Below, piece after piece: positions 1 through 6,087 of a DNA stretch of 8,505 bases. The translations under genes and the position numbers were made by a program. Source of the stretch: Omnitrophica WOR_2 bacterium RBG_13_41_10 (GTDB taxonomy: Bacteria > Omnitrophota > Gorgyraeia > Gygaellales > Profunditerraquicolaceae). The stretch lies in the NCBI GenBank assembly GCA_001805465.1, contig MHGH01000013.1, positions 32,253 through 40,757 on the forward strand, read 5' to 3'. Positions within the stretch are counted from its first letter, which is position 1, and every line of letters begins with the position of its first letter. The notes under the pieces were generated by a model. The model saw nothing but the letters and a program-made list of their open reading frames with translations, made no database searches and was not told the origin of the DNA.

Positions 1-1300
1 AAGGCCCCCGCCTTAAATTCTCCAGCTCATCTATAATCTCCATGGCGCGGATCTTGGGGCTGCCGCTTACTGTACCGGCGGGAAAACTTGCCCGCAACAC
101 ATCGTAGGCGTCGTATTTTTTATCCAGTACGCCTCTGACTTGTGATACCAAATGCATTACATGCGAATACCTTTCTACCTTCATGAATTCATCAACCACT
201 ACCTTACCCGAACGGCATACCCTGCCTAAATCATTCCTGCCTAAATCTACCAACATCAGATGCTCTGCCCTTTCTTTAGTGTCATTTAATAATTCTTTTT
301 CTAGTAATCTATCTTGTTTTTCGGTTTTGCCCCGCGGCCTTGTCCCGGCAATGGGCCTAGCCTCAACCACCCCGTCTTCACAACGCACCAGCATTTCAGG
401 AGAAGAACCAATCAAGAGCATATCATCTAGATGCAAAAAAAACATATACGGGGAGGGATTCAGGCTTCTTAAAGAGCGGTATATGCTAAAGGGGTCGGCA
501 TTTATCTTAATTTTAAAGCGTTGCGATAAAACTACCTGAATAATATCACCCTTTTTTATAAAAGCCTTGGCTTTGTTAACTATTCTTTGAAACTCTGGTT
601 TTTTATAATTAGAGGAAATTTTGGCTTGTGGCCCGGCAACCGTTTCTTTTTTTAGATCCGTTTCCTGCACAGTCCCCTTAAGGGCCTGGTGTATATTTTC
701 TATTTTTTTAATGCTGTCCTGATAAATCTTTTTTCTTCTTTGGGATGGAAGTTTCTTATAGTTTTTGGGAAGCATAACGTTAGCCACAATCTTTATGGTA
801 TGGTTAACGTGGTCAAAAACCAGGATGGTATCAGCTAAGGTAAATACCGCATCCGGTAATTTTAAATCATCGTAATTTTTATCGGGGATTTTTTCAAAGA
901 ACCTGACCATATCATATCCCATATAACCAACCAACCCGCCTGAAAAACGCGGTAATCCCCTTACTGCTACCGCCTTAAAATCCTTCATGATATTCTTAAT
1001 TTCATCTAGCGGATCTGTCTTAGTAACAAACCTACAAGACTTATGTTGATGAGGGTAAATTATCTCAATATTTTTACCTTTGCATTTAAAAACAATCGCT
1101 GGTTGGCTGCCTAAAAAAGAATAGCGCGCGACCCGTTCTTGCCCTTCTACCGACTCTAAAAGAAAGGAATAATCGTCTTTCTTGATCTTTAAGAAAGCGG
1201 AAACCGGCGTATCCAGATCGGCGTTAATCTCTTTATAAATAGGTATGACATTGCCTTTTTGAGATAATTTTAAGAAATCCGCTAATGAAGGATAGATCAT
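1..1300 (-). CDS. trpE: Anthranilate synthase component I, 3' end cut off by window
   Basis: This chorismate-binding enzyme makes anthranilate from chorismate and ammonia (supplied by TrpG), the first step of tryptophan synthesis in the cytoplasm. I translated 433 codons from the ATG at 1300 to the window edge and found no stop or frameshift; family members are usually about 490-510 residues, so roughly 60 are missing. The N-terminal part carries SFLLES (residues 45-50), the motif of the tryptophan feedback site. The catalytic half shows PIAGTRPRG (316-324), LMLVDLGRNDLGRV, VERYSHVMHLVSQVRG and FPAGTVSGSPKIRAMEIIDELE-type sequence from 406. PIAGT rather than PIKGT favours TrpE over aminodeoxychorismate synthase PabB. 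The start codon overlaps the hisI stop as ATGA, and the Shine-Dalgarno is weak (AGAAAGA), so translation is probably coupled to hisI. trpG and other trp genes may follow beyond position 1, which cannot be seen here. Confidence 0.95.
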   Translation of the reverse strand, partial: MIYPSLADFLKLSQKGNVIPIYKEINADLDTPVSAFLKIKKDDYSFLLESVEGQERVARYSFLGSQPAIVFKCKGKNIEIIYPHQHKSCRFVTKTDPLDEIKNIMKDFKAVAVRGLPRFSGGLVGYMGYDMVRFFEKIPDKNYDDLKLPDAVFTLADTILVFDHVNHTIKIVANVMLPKNYKKLPSQRRKKIYQDSIKKIENIHQALKGTVQETDLKKETVAGPQAKISSNYKKPEFQRIVNKAKAFIKKGDIIQVVLSQRFKIKINADPFSIYRSLRSLNPSPYMFFLHLDDMLLIGSSPEMLVRCEDGVVEARPIAGTRPRGKTEKQDRLLEKELLNDTKERAEHLMLVDLGRNDLGRVCRSGKVVVDEFMKVERYSHVMHLVSQVRGVLDKKYDAYDVLRASFPAGTVSGSPKIRAMEIIDELENLRRGP

Positions 1301-1623
1301 TTTATCTTTCTATAAAAACAGCTTCTATTTCCGGTATGGCAGGCAACGCCTACTTGCCTGACGCCAATTAAAAGCGCATCCATATCGCAATCATAAGCTA
1401 TAGATTTGACATATTGGTAACATCCTGAGGTAGTCCCTTTAATCCAATATTCTTTTCTGGAGCGCGACCAGAAGCAGGCCTTTTTTAATTTTAAAGTCCG
1501 GCGTAAAGATTCCTTATTCATATAGGCTAACATCAAAACCTGTTTTGTTTTATAGTCCTGGATTATGGCGGGGATTAACCCTTGGCGGTTGAACTTTAAA
1601 TTCTTTATTTCATTTTTTCTCAT
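1297..1623 (-). CDS. hisI: Phosphoribosyl-AMP cyclohydrolase (HisI, without a HisE domain)
   Basis: The enzyme hydrolyses the adenine ring of phosphoribosyl-AMP to give ProFAR, the third step of histidine synthesis. The 108-residue protein has the full family core: FWSRSRKEYWIKGTTSG (51-67), the DCDMDALL metal site (78-85), and GVACHTGNRSCF (92-103). Cys79, Cys95 and Cys102 are the expected zinc ligands, and Asp78, Asp80 and Asp82 the expected magnesium ligands. A cysteine (Cys68) follows TTSG where many homologues have Asn. The protein ends after the cyclohydrolase domain, so it is not the HisI-HisE fusion common in enterobacteria, and phosphoribosyl-ATP pyrophosphatase must be encoded elsewhere. 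Its ATG overlaps the hisF stop by four bases and its TGA overlaps the trpE start by four bases. An AAAGGAG lies about 13 bases upstream, which is rather far, so coupling to hisF is likely. Confidence 0.97.
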   Translation of the reverse strand: MRKNEIKNLKFNRQGLIPAIIQDYKTKQVLMLAYMNKESLRRTLKLKKACFWSRSRKEYWIKGTTSGCYQYVKSIAYDCDMDALLIGVRQVGVACHTGNRSCFYRKIK

Positions 1624-2414
1624 AAGCGTATGGCTACTCCTTTATCTCTTAAGAATTCTTTTACTTCTTTTAGCGAATATTCTGCGTAGTGGAAAATAGA
1701 GGCGGCTAAGGCAGCATCTGCCCGGGCATTTACCAGAACCTGGTAAAAATGCTCTAAGCTTCCTGCGCCTCCTGAAGCTATTACCGGAATATTCACAGCT
1801 TCGCTAACGGCTTTGGTCAAAGCCAAATCATAACCGTCTTTTGTGCCGTCATAATCCATGCTAGTTAGGAGTATCTCACCAGCACCTAATCGAGCTGCCT
1901 CTTTCGCCCAATTCACTGCCTCTAATTCTGTAGGGGTCCTGCCACCGTTAATATAGACCTGCCATTGATTGGTTCTTGGCTTTTCGCTCTGTACTCTGTA
2001 CTCTGTACTCTGTACTGATTTAGCATCAATCGCCACCACAATACACTGGCTGCCGAACTTACTAGATGCCTGATTAATCAATTCAGGATATTTTACTGCC
2101 GCTGTATTTATGGAAATTTTATCTGCGCCGGCATTTAAAAGATCTCTGATATCCTGTATATCCCTTATTCCGCCGCCAACGGTAAAAGGCATATAGATAT
2201 TGGTAGCTATATCCTCTACTAAATCAATCAGGGTTTTTCTGTTTTCGTAACTAGCCGTGATATCCAAAAATACTAACTCATCAGCCCCCTGCTTGTCATA
2301 GATCTTTGCTACCTCTACGGGGCTACCGGCATCCCTTAGGCCTAAAAATTTTATCCCTTTAACTACCCGGCCTTCTTTAATATCTAAACAAGGAATTATA
2401 CGTTTTGCTAACAT
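1620..2414 (-). CDS. hisF: Imidazole glycerol phosphate synthase cyclase subunit HisF
   Basis: HisF uses ammonia channelled from HisH to convert PRFAR into imidazole-glycerol phosphate and AICAR. It is a (beta/alpha)8 barrel with both catalytic aspartates: Asp11 in IIPCLDIKEGRVVKG and Asp130 in VVAIDAK. The phosphate-binding segments TVGGGIRD (78-85), LLTSMDYDGTKDGYDL (182-197) and IASGGAGS (212-219) are intact. At 264 residues it is about 10 longer than usual. The excess is residues 133-149, right after the Asp130 strand, where a TACAGAG tandem array (1987-2016) is translated as SVQSTEYRVQS; the normal sequence resumes at WQVYINGGRTPT. The reading frame is kept, so the gene looks functional with an expanded loop. 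It starts 3 bases after the lipoprotein stop without a good Shine-Dalgarno and overlaps hisI by four bases. Confidence 0.97.
   Translation of the reverse strand: MLAKRIIPCLDIKEGRVVKGIKFLGLRDAGSPVEVAKIYDKQGADELVFLDITASYENRKTLIDLVEDIATNIYMPFTVGGGIRDIQDIRDLLNAGADKISINTAAVKYPELINQASSKFGSQCIVVAIDAKSVQSTEYRVQSEKPRTNQWQVYINGGRTPTELEAVNWAKEAARLGAGEILLTSMDYDGTKDGYDLALTKAVSEAVNIPVIASGGAGSLEHFYQVLVNARADAALAASIFHYAEYSLKEVKEFLRDKGVAIRL
1987..2016 (-). repeat. Perfect 7-bp tandem array inside hisF (TACAGAG, 4.3 copies)
   Basis: On the plus strand the unit CTCTGTA is repeated four times without error, followed by CT. The coding-strand unit is TACAGAG. Because 7 is not a multiple of 3, the array reads through all three frames and gives a peptide with a seven-residue period (VQSTEYR VQS). 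The run of perfect periodicity starts at 1987 and breaks at 2017. It replaces the short linker that normally follows IDAK in HisF. Confidence 0.95.
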
Positions 2415-2417
2415 GAA

Positions 2418-2861
2418 TTATTTTATCTTTTTGTATAAATATTCCTTTAATAAACCCCAAGTCTTCTTGCCAACTTTGCCATCGGCTTTTAAATTGTTGG
2501 CTCTCTGGAATTCTTTTATAGCTTCTTTGGTTTGCCTGCCCATTTTTGCGTCGATTACTCCGGGATCAAAACCCGCATTCTTTAAGGCAACCTGAATCTG
2601 CCGGACATTAGGCCGGGTTTTGGCTTCCGGAATAACTTTTTTTGCACTATCCATTCTTTGGGTTTCTTCTTGAGAATTCTTGACAACTTCTTTTAAACTA
2701 TTTATTTCTTCGTCTTTAGTTTGGAGCTGTGTTTCTAAATCTGAAATTTGGTTCTTTAGCCCCTGAATCTCTGTTTGTTTTTGAGTACCCGTAGTTACGC
2801 ACCCGCTTAAATATAAACTAATAATGGCTACCAACAACACTGCGCAATACCTTTTAATCAT
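2418..2861 (-). CDS. Small lipoprotein with coiled coil and peptidoglycan-binding domain
   Basis: This is a 147-residue envelope protein of unknown specific role. Residues 1-20 form a lipoprotein signal peptide: a basic start (MIKR), a hydrophobic core and the lipobox LSGC with the lipidated cysteine at 21. The next residue is Val, not Asp, which by the usual rule favours the outer membrane if the cell is diderm. Residues about 29-72 are charged and heptad-like (EIQGLKNQISDLETQL and following), suggesting a coiled coil. Residues about 86-140 match a PG_binding_1 domain, with the typical GFDPGVIDAKMGRQTKEAI and LKADGKVGKKTW patterns. No catalytic domain is present, so it probably tethers or senses peptidoglycan. 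It sits between hisA (18-base gap) and hisF (3-base gap) and has the strongest Shine-Dalgarno in the window. It has no evident link to histidine synthesis. Confidence 0.88.
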   Translation of the reverse strand: MIKRYCAVLLVAIISLYLSGCVTTGTQKQTEIQGLKNQISDLETQLQTKDEEINSLKEVVKNSQEETQRMDSAKKVIPEAKTRPNVRQIQVALKNAGFDPGVIDAKMGRQTKEAIKEFQRANNLKADGKVGKKTWGLLKEYLYKKIK

Positions 2862-2862
2862 G

Positions 2863-2872
2863 CCTCCTCCTT
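2863..2872 (-). promoter_or_regulatory. Very strong Shine-Dalgarno for the lipoprotein gene
   Basis: The coding strand reads AAGGAGGAGG ending one base before the lipoprotein ATG at 2861. The AAGGAGG core leaves a 4-base spacer. This is much stronger than the sites in front of hisA, hisF and trpE. It implies independent and frequent translation initiation within the shared transcript, as would suit an abundant envelope protein. Confidence 0.8.
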
Positions 2873-2879
2873 CTTTTAT

Positions 2880-3599
2880 CTACCTTAGTTTTATAGCCTC
2901 GGATAAAGTAAACCTGCCTTCATACAAGGCCTTCCCGATAATTATACCGATAATGCCGCTTTTTTCCAGCAATTTAAGGCGGGCTATATCGTTTAATGAA
3001 GAAATCCCCCCAGAGGCTATAATCTTCATCCCGGTTTTTTTTAATAAAACTTTTAGTTCTTTTATATTCGGCCCTTTTAAGGTGCCGTCTTTAGAAATAT
3101 CAGTATAAATCATCTCCTTAAACCCGGCCTTTTTTAAAATATCGATAAAGCTTAAAGTACCAATTCTGCCGGTAGCTATTTGCCAGCCGCAAGTTAAGAC
3201 CTGCCCTCTTTCAGTATCTACGCTGACTATGACTTTGTCTTTAAAATTACGGCGGGCTTGCTGTAAAAAATTTTTATCTTCGACTGCCTTGGTCCCTAAG
3301 ACTACCCGTGATATGCCATAAGCTAACAAATTCTTTATAAGCTCTATCTTTCTTATTCCGCCTCCCAGCTGAACAGGGACATCCACAGCCTTAATTATCT
3401 GTTTTACTATTTCCAGATTTTTCGGCTTCCCCGTCATTGCGCCGTCTAAATCTACAAGGTGAATAATCTGAGCCCCCTGCCTTACCCAATACTTAGCTGT
3501 CTTAACCGGGTCTTTAGAGTATACCTTTTTATTTAAGCGGCCCTGGACATACCTGACTACGCAGCCATCTTTTAAATCAATAGCGGGAATTATAAGCAT
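2880..3599 (-). CDS. hisA: ProFAR isomerase HisA
   Basis: HisA performs the Amadori rearrangement of ProFAR to PRFAR, the substrate of HisHF. The 239-residue (beta/alpha)8 protein has the usual length. Catalytic aspartates are Asp8 (IPAIDLKDGCVVR) and Asp128 (VIVSVDTERG). Other family marks are HLVDLDGAMTGKPKN (47-61), VQLGGGIRK (76-84), YTDISKDGTLKGPN (165-178), IIASGGIS (193-200) and the C-terminal IIGKALYEGRFTLSEAI. The pattern GAMTGKPKN and the full-length barrel separate it from HisF. The gene overlaps hisH by 10 bases. No clear Shine-Dalgarno precedes its ATG (AAAAAACTTTAT), so translation is probably coupled to hisH. Whether it also serves tryptophan synthesis as a PriA-like enzyme cannot be judged from this window. 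Confidence 0.97.
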   Translation of the reverse strand: MLIIPAIDLKDGCVVRYVQGRLNKKVYSKDPVKTAKYWVRQGAQIIHLVDLDGAMTGKPKNLEIVKQIIKAVDVPVQLGGGIRKIELIKNLLAYGISRVVLGTKAVEDKNFLQQARRNFKDKVIVSVDTERGQVLTCGWQIATGRIGTLSFIDILKKAGFKEMIYTDISKDGTLKGPNIKELKVLLKKTGMKIIASGGISSLNDIARLKLLEKSGIIGIIIGKALYEGRFTLSEAIKLR

Positions 3600-4225
3600 A
3601 TAAAGTTTTTTAGTATCCTTAGCCCTATCTCCTGGCTTTTCTCAGGATGAAATTGCGTGCCATAGACATTACCTTGCCAAACTACTGCTGCAAAATCGCC
3701 TCCATAGTTAGTAGTTGCACAGATCATATCTTTATTTTTTGGTTCAGGATAATAAGAATGGCAAAAATAAACATATGCGCCGTCGGGAATGCCTTTTAAT
3801 AACGGGCATTCGCCTGCGACCTGCGACCTGCGACCTGCGACTTTTTTTAGCTGGTTCCATCCCATATGCGGAACCTTGATATTCATTTTTTTATCAAATC
3901 TCTTTACCTCACCGTCTAATATCCCTAATCCGTTTGCTTTGACTGCCTCTTGGCTTTTTTTAAATAAAAGCTGCATTCCTAAGCAGATCCCTAAAAATAT
4001 TTTCTTATTTTTTATCTCATCAATCAAGGCATCAAAAAGCCCCTGTTTTTTAAGCTCGGCTACGGCATCATCAAAGGCCCCTACCCCGGGCAATACTAAT
4101 TTTTGCGATTTTTTGATATCCTCCGGCCGCGCCGTAACAATAGTTTCTGCGCCTAAAGATTCCAGCGCCTTCTGCACGCTATGAATATTACCCATACCAT
4201 AGTCAATAATCGCGATTCTAGTCAA
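3590..4225 (-). CDS. hisH: Imidazole glycerol phosphate synthase glutaminase subunit HisH (TTG start)
   Basis: HisH is the class I glutamine amidotransferase that feeds ammonia to HisF. The triad is visible: Cys81 in FLGICLGMQLLF, and His193 and Glu195 in GTQFHPEKSQ. N-terminal IAIIDYGMGNIHSV and LPGVGAFDDAV (45-55) are typical. The start is TTG at 4225: the first conserved residues (IAIIDYG) begin at codon 4, no ATG lies closer upstream, and AAAGG sits 5 bases ahead. It overlaps the end of hisB by 8 bases. Residues about 129-139 (VAGRRSQVAGE), between VPHMGWNQLKK and PLLKGIPDGAYVYF, are an insertion encoded by a GTCGCAG tandem array (3813-3841); homologues have only a short linker there. The total of 211 residues is slightly above the usual length of about 200. 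Confidence 0.97.
   Translation of the reverse strand: MTRIAIIDYGMGNIHSVQKALESLGAETIVTARPEDIKKSQKLVLPGVGAFDDAVAELKKQGLFDALIDEIKNKKIFLGICLGMQLLFKKSQEAVKANGLGILDGEVKRFDKKMNIKVPHMGWNQLKKVAGRRSQVAGECPLLKGIPDGAYVYFCHSYYPEPKNKDMICATTNYGGDFAAVVWQGNVYGTQFHPEKSQEIGLRILKNFICL
3813..3841 (-). repeat. Perfect 7-bp tandem array inside hisH (GTCGCAG, 4.1 copies)
   Basis: The plus-strand unit CCTGCGA is repeated four times plus one base, without error. The coding-strand unit is GTCGCAG. It is translated as VAGRRSQ VAG, a seven-residue period. The array lies in a variable linker ahead of the PLLKGIPDG segment and far from the Cys81/His193/Glu195 triad. The unit differs by one base from the one in alaS (GTCGCAA). 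Confidence 0.95.
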
Positions 4226-4814
4226 TTATACCTTTGGTTGAAGGAATGCCTTTTCTTCGGGGATCTATTTGCGTGGCCTGGTCTAAGGCTTTGCCTAAGG
4301 CTTTAAAGATAGGCTCTAAGTTTGTATGTAAATCGGGATTAGTACTTAGCAGTTTAATACTTAAATTCATTCCCGATTTTTTAGCAAAGGCTTCCAAGAA
4401 ATGATTGGCGTAAGAAAAAGAATATTCTTCTTCTCCTTTGGTGCAAGGATTACTCAATGGTTGAAAAAACCCCCTGCCGCTAATATCTACTGCAACAGTA
4501 GCTAAGACATCTTCCATTGGCCAAGAAACAGAAGCTGACCTTGCAATACCTTTCTTATCTCCCAAAGCTTCTTTAAAGGCATCCCCCAAAACAATTCCGA
4601 TATCTTCATTAGTATGATGTATATCTACTTTTAAATCACCTTTAGCCTTAATCTCTAAATCAAACAATCCATGAAAAGCGAATAATTCCAGCATATGATC
4701 CAAAATACCTATGCCGGTATTGATTTTTGATTTACCGGCCCCGTCGATATTTAGCTTAATGATAATATCTGTTTCCTTAGTTTTTCTTTTGATAGTAACG
4801 ATTCTTTTTTTCAT
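4218..4814 (-). CDS. hisB: Imidazoleglycerol-phosphate dehydratase HisB, divergent
   Basis: The enzyme dehydrates IGP to imidazole-acetol phosphate. The protein has 198 residues, the length of the monofunctional dehydratase, without the histidinol-phosphatase domain of enteric HisB. Recognisable segments are GIGILDHMLELFAFHG (34-49), DIHHTNEDIGIVLGDAF (64-80), PMEDVLA (99-105), DISGR (110-114), HFLEAFAKKSGM (138-149), FKALGKAL (170-177) and the C-terminal GIPSTKG (189-195). His40, His66, His67 and Glu70 are in place. Two usual metal ligands are not: the Leu-His motif reads LSI (Ser152), and the HHxxE motif reads HTNLE (His163, Thr164, Glu167). PMDE is also PMED. The substrate phosphate-binding residues (Arg92, Arg114, Ser192, Lys194) appear kept. 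Translation starts at ATG with AAGGA 8 bases upstream. The family is clear; full activity is less so. Confidence 0.93.
   Translation of the reverse strand: MKKRIVTIKRKTKETDIIIKLNIDGAGKSKINTGIGILDHMLELFAFHGLFDLEIKAKGDLKVDIHHTNEDIGIVLGDAFKEALGDKKGIARSASVSWPMEDVLATVAVDISGRGFFQPLSNPCTKGEEEYSFSYANHFLEAFAKKSGMNLSIKLLSTNPDLHTNLEPIFKALGKALDQATQIDPRRKGIPSTKGIID
4231..4235 (-). promoter_or_regulatory. Shine-Dalgarno supporting the hisH TTG start
   Basis: AAAGG on the coding strand lies 5 bases before TTG at 4225, inside the last codons of hisB. Together with the position of IAIIDYG in the protein it decides the start. Placement inside hisB implies translational coupling of the two genes. Confidence 0.6.
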
Positions 4815-4830
4815 CTTTCTTATCCTTATG

Positions 4831-4860
4831 CTCTGTACTCCGTACTCGGTACACGGTACA
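4831..4860 (-). repeat. Degenerate 7-bp tandem array in the hisD-hisB gap
   Basis: On the coding strand the units read TGTACCG, TGTACCG, AGTACGG, AGTACAG, then AG. The last unit equals the hisF repeat unit in another register, and each unit is the same as or one to two changes away from its neighbour. The array occupies 30 of the 49 bases between the hisD stop and the hisB start. It begins three bases past the hisD stop codon and ends before the hisB Shine-Dalgarno. It does not form a terminator-like hairpin with a T tract. Confidence 0.88.
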
Positions 4861-4863
4861 CAA

Positions 4864-6087
4864 TTAGAATCTCACCCTTACCGACTCTAAATGCTTACTT
4901 AAACCCTCTATGCCGGCAACCTTTTCCAAAGGCTCCTTTACTTTTTCCAGGGCCTTTTTAGAATAACTAATTATATGGCTAGACTTGGTAAAGTCAAGCA
5001 CAGATAGCCCTGAGAAAAACCTGGCTGTCCCCTGAGTAGGTAATACATGGCTAGGGCCTGCTACATAGTCACCTACAGCCGTAGGGCTGTAAGGCCCTAA
5101 AAATACGGCACCGGCATTTTTTACCTGGCGTAATAATCTTTTGGGATTATTTACCAGGATCTCTAAATGCTCAGGAGCGATTTTATTGCTGATATCCACG
5201 GCCTGTTGCAGATTTTTGGTCAGGATTATCAAACCGTTGATATTCTCGGTCTGTGATTTTACTTCTTTAGCTAGGCTGCGGGAATTGGTAATCAAAATAG
5301 CTATTCCCTGCGAATGCTCTGCCTGGGCCTTAAGATCCGCTATAATAAATCTAGGGTCACTAAACCTATCGGCGATAATTACTAGTTCCGTCGGACCTGC
5401 CAGCATATCAATATCCACAAAACCAAATACCTGCCTTTTGGCTTCCGTGACATAAATATTTCCGGGCCCGACAATTTTATCTACGCGCGGGATAGTTTTA
5501 GTGCCATAGGCTAAAGCTGCGATGCCCTGCGCTCCTCCTACGCGATAAATTTCATCTACTTTTAAAAGGTCAGCAACAACCAGAATATGTGGATTAATCC
5601 GTCCCTGTTTATCCGGAGGGCTAATCAGTATTATTTTTTTCACCCCGGCAATTTTTGCCGGCAGAACAGACATATAAACCGTAGAAACTAAAGGGGCAGT
5701 TCCGGCGGGTATATATATACCTACTTTTTCCAGCGGTTGGTAGTTTTCACCTAAAATGAAACCTTCAGAATCTTTTATCCTCCAAGATTTTCTAATATTC
5801 TTACGGTAGAATTTATTGATATTTTCCATGATAATCTTTAAAGTAGAGACAAAATTCGGGGTTATGCTTTGATAAGCGCCGCTAATTTCTATCTGTGAAA
5901 CTTTTAGCTGCCGGGGCATTAATTTTACGCCGTCAAACTTTTTGGTATACCTTATTAATGCATCGTCCCCTAAGAGGCGCACATCTTCAATAATCTGCCT
6001 TACCTTTTCTTCTACCCGCTTAGACCGGGAAAACTGACGGTTATAAATCTTTTCTAATTGCTTGCTGGTAAAACGTATGATTTTCAT
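4864..6087 (-). CDS. hisD: Histidinol dehydrogenase HisD
   Basis: HisD oxidises L-histidinol through histidinal to histidine with two NAD+, using zinc. The 407-residue protein is slightly shorter than the usual 425-435. Family motifs in order are VGIYIPAGTAPLVSTVYM (122-139), YRVGGAQGIAALAYGT (181-196), VDKIVGPGNIYVTEAK (202-217), DMLAGPTELVIIAD (227-240), AQAEH (254-258), IAPEHLEI (303-310), GDYVAGPSHVLPT (339-351) and FFSGLSVLDFTK (357-368). The zinc ligands Gln255, His258, Asp340 and His399 and the catalytic pair Glu306-His307 are all visible. The N-terminus begins directly with the helical region (FTSKQLEKIYNR), so the shortness is at the ends and not in the core. ATG overlaps the alaS stop as ATGA, with AGGA 8 bases upstream. 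A 49-base gap holding a repeat array follows before hisB. Confidence 0.97.
   Translation of the reverse strand: MKIIRFTSKQLEKIYNRQFSRSKRVEEKVRQIIEDVRLLGDDALIRYTKKFDGVKLMPRQLKVSQIEISGAYQSITPNFVSTLKIIMENINKFYRKNIRKSWRIKDSEGFILGENYQPLEKVGIYIPAGTAPLVSTVYMSVLPAKIAGVKKIILISPPDKQGRINPHILVVADLLKVDEIYRVGGAQGIAALAYGTKTIPRVDKIVGPGNIYVTEAKRQVFGFVDIDMLAGPTELVIIADRFSDPRFIIADLKAQAEHSQGIAILITNSRSLAKEVKSQTENINGLIILTKNLQQAVDISNKIAPEHLEILVNNPKRLLRQVKNAGAVFLGPYSPTAVGDYVAGPSHVLPTQGTARFFSGLSVLDFTKSSHIISYSKKALEKVKEPLEKVAGIEGLSKHLESVRVRF

Noticed and set aside
183..539. Plus-strand open frame of 118 codons and about ten similar ones elsewhere (for example 3789-4184, 6058-6606, 7921-8337)
   Set aside because: All lie antisense to clearly conserved minus-strand genes, lack ribosome sites and resemble no family. 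They are shadows of the real genes.
1..1300. Aminodeoxychorismate synthase PabB instead of TrpE
   Set aside because: The motif is PIAGT, not PIKGT, and the N-terminal LLES feedback motif and linkage to amino-acid genes fit TrpE.
3813..3841. Heptamer arrays as a CRISPR array
   Set aside because: Units are 7 bp without spacers; CRISPR repeats are longer and separated by unique spacers.
3813..3841. Assembly artefact or frameshift in hisH and hisF at the arrays
   Set aside because: The conserved sequence resumes in the same frame after each array, which a random copy-number error of 7 bp would break. Unit number could still be wrong by multiples of three.
4815..4863. Rho-independent terminator or promoter in the hisD-hisB gap
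   Set aside because: The repeats give only very short possible stems, no T tract follows on the coding strand, and there is no convincing -35/-10 pair in 49 bases.
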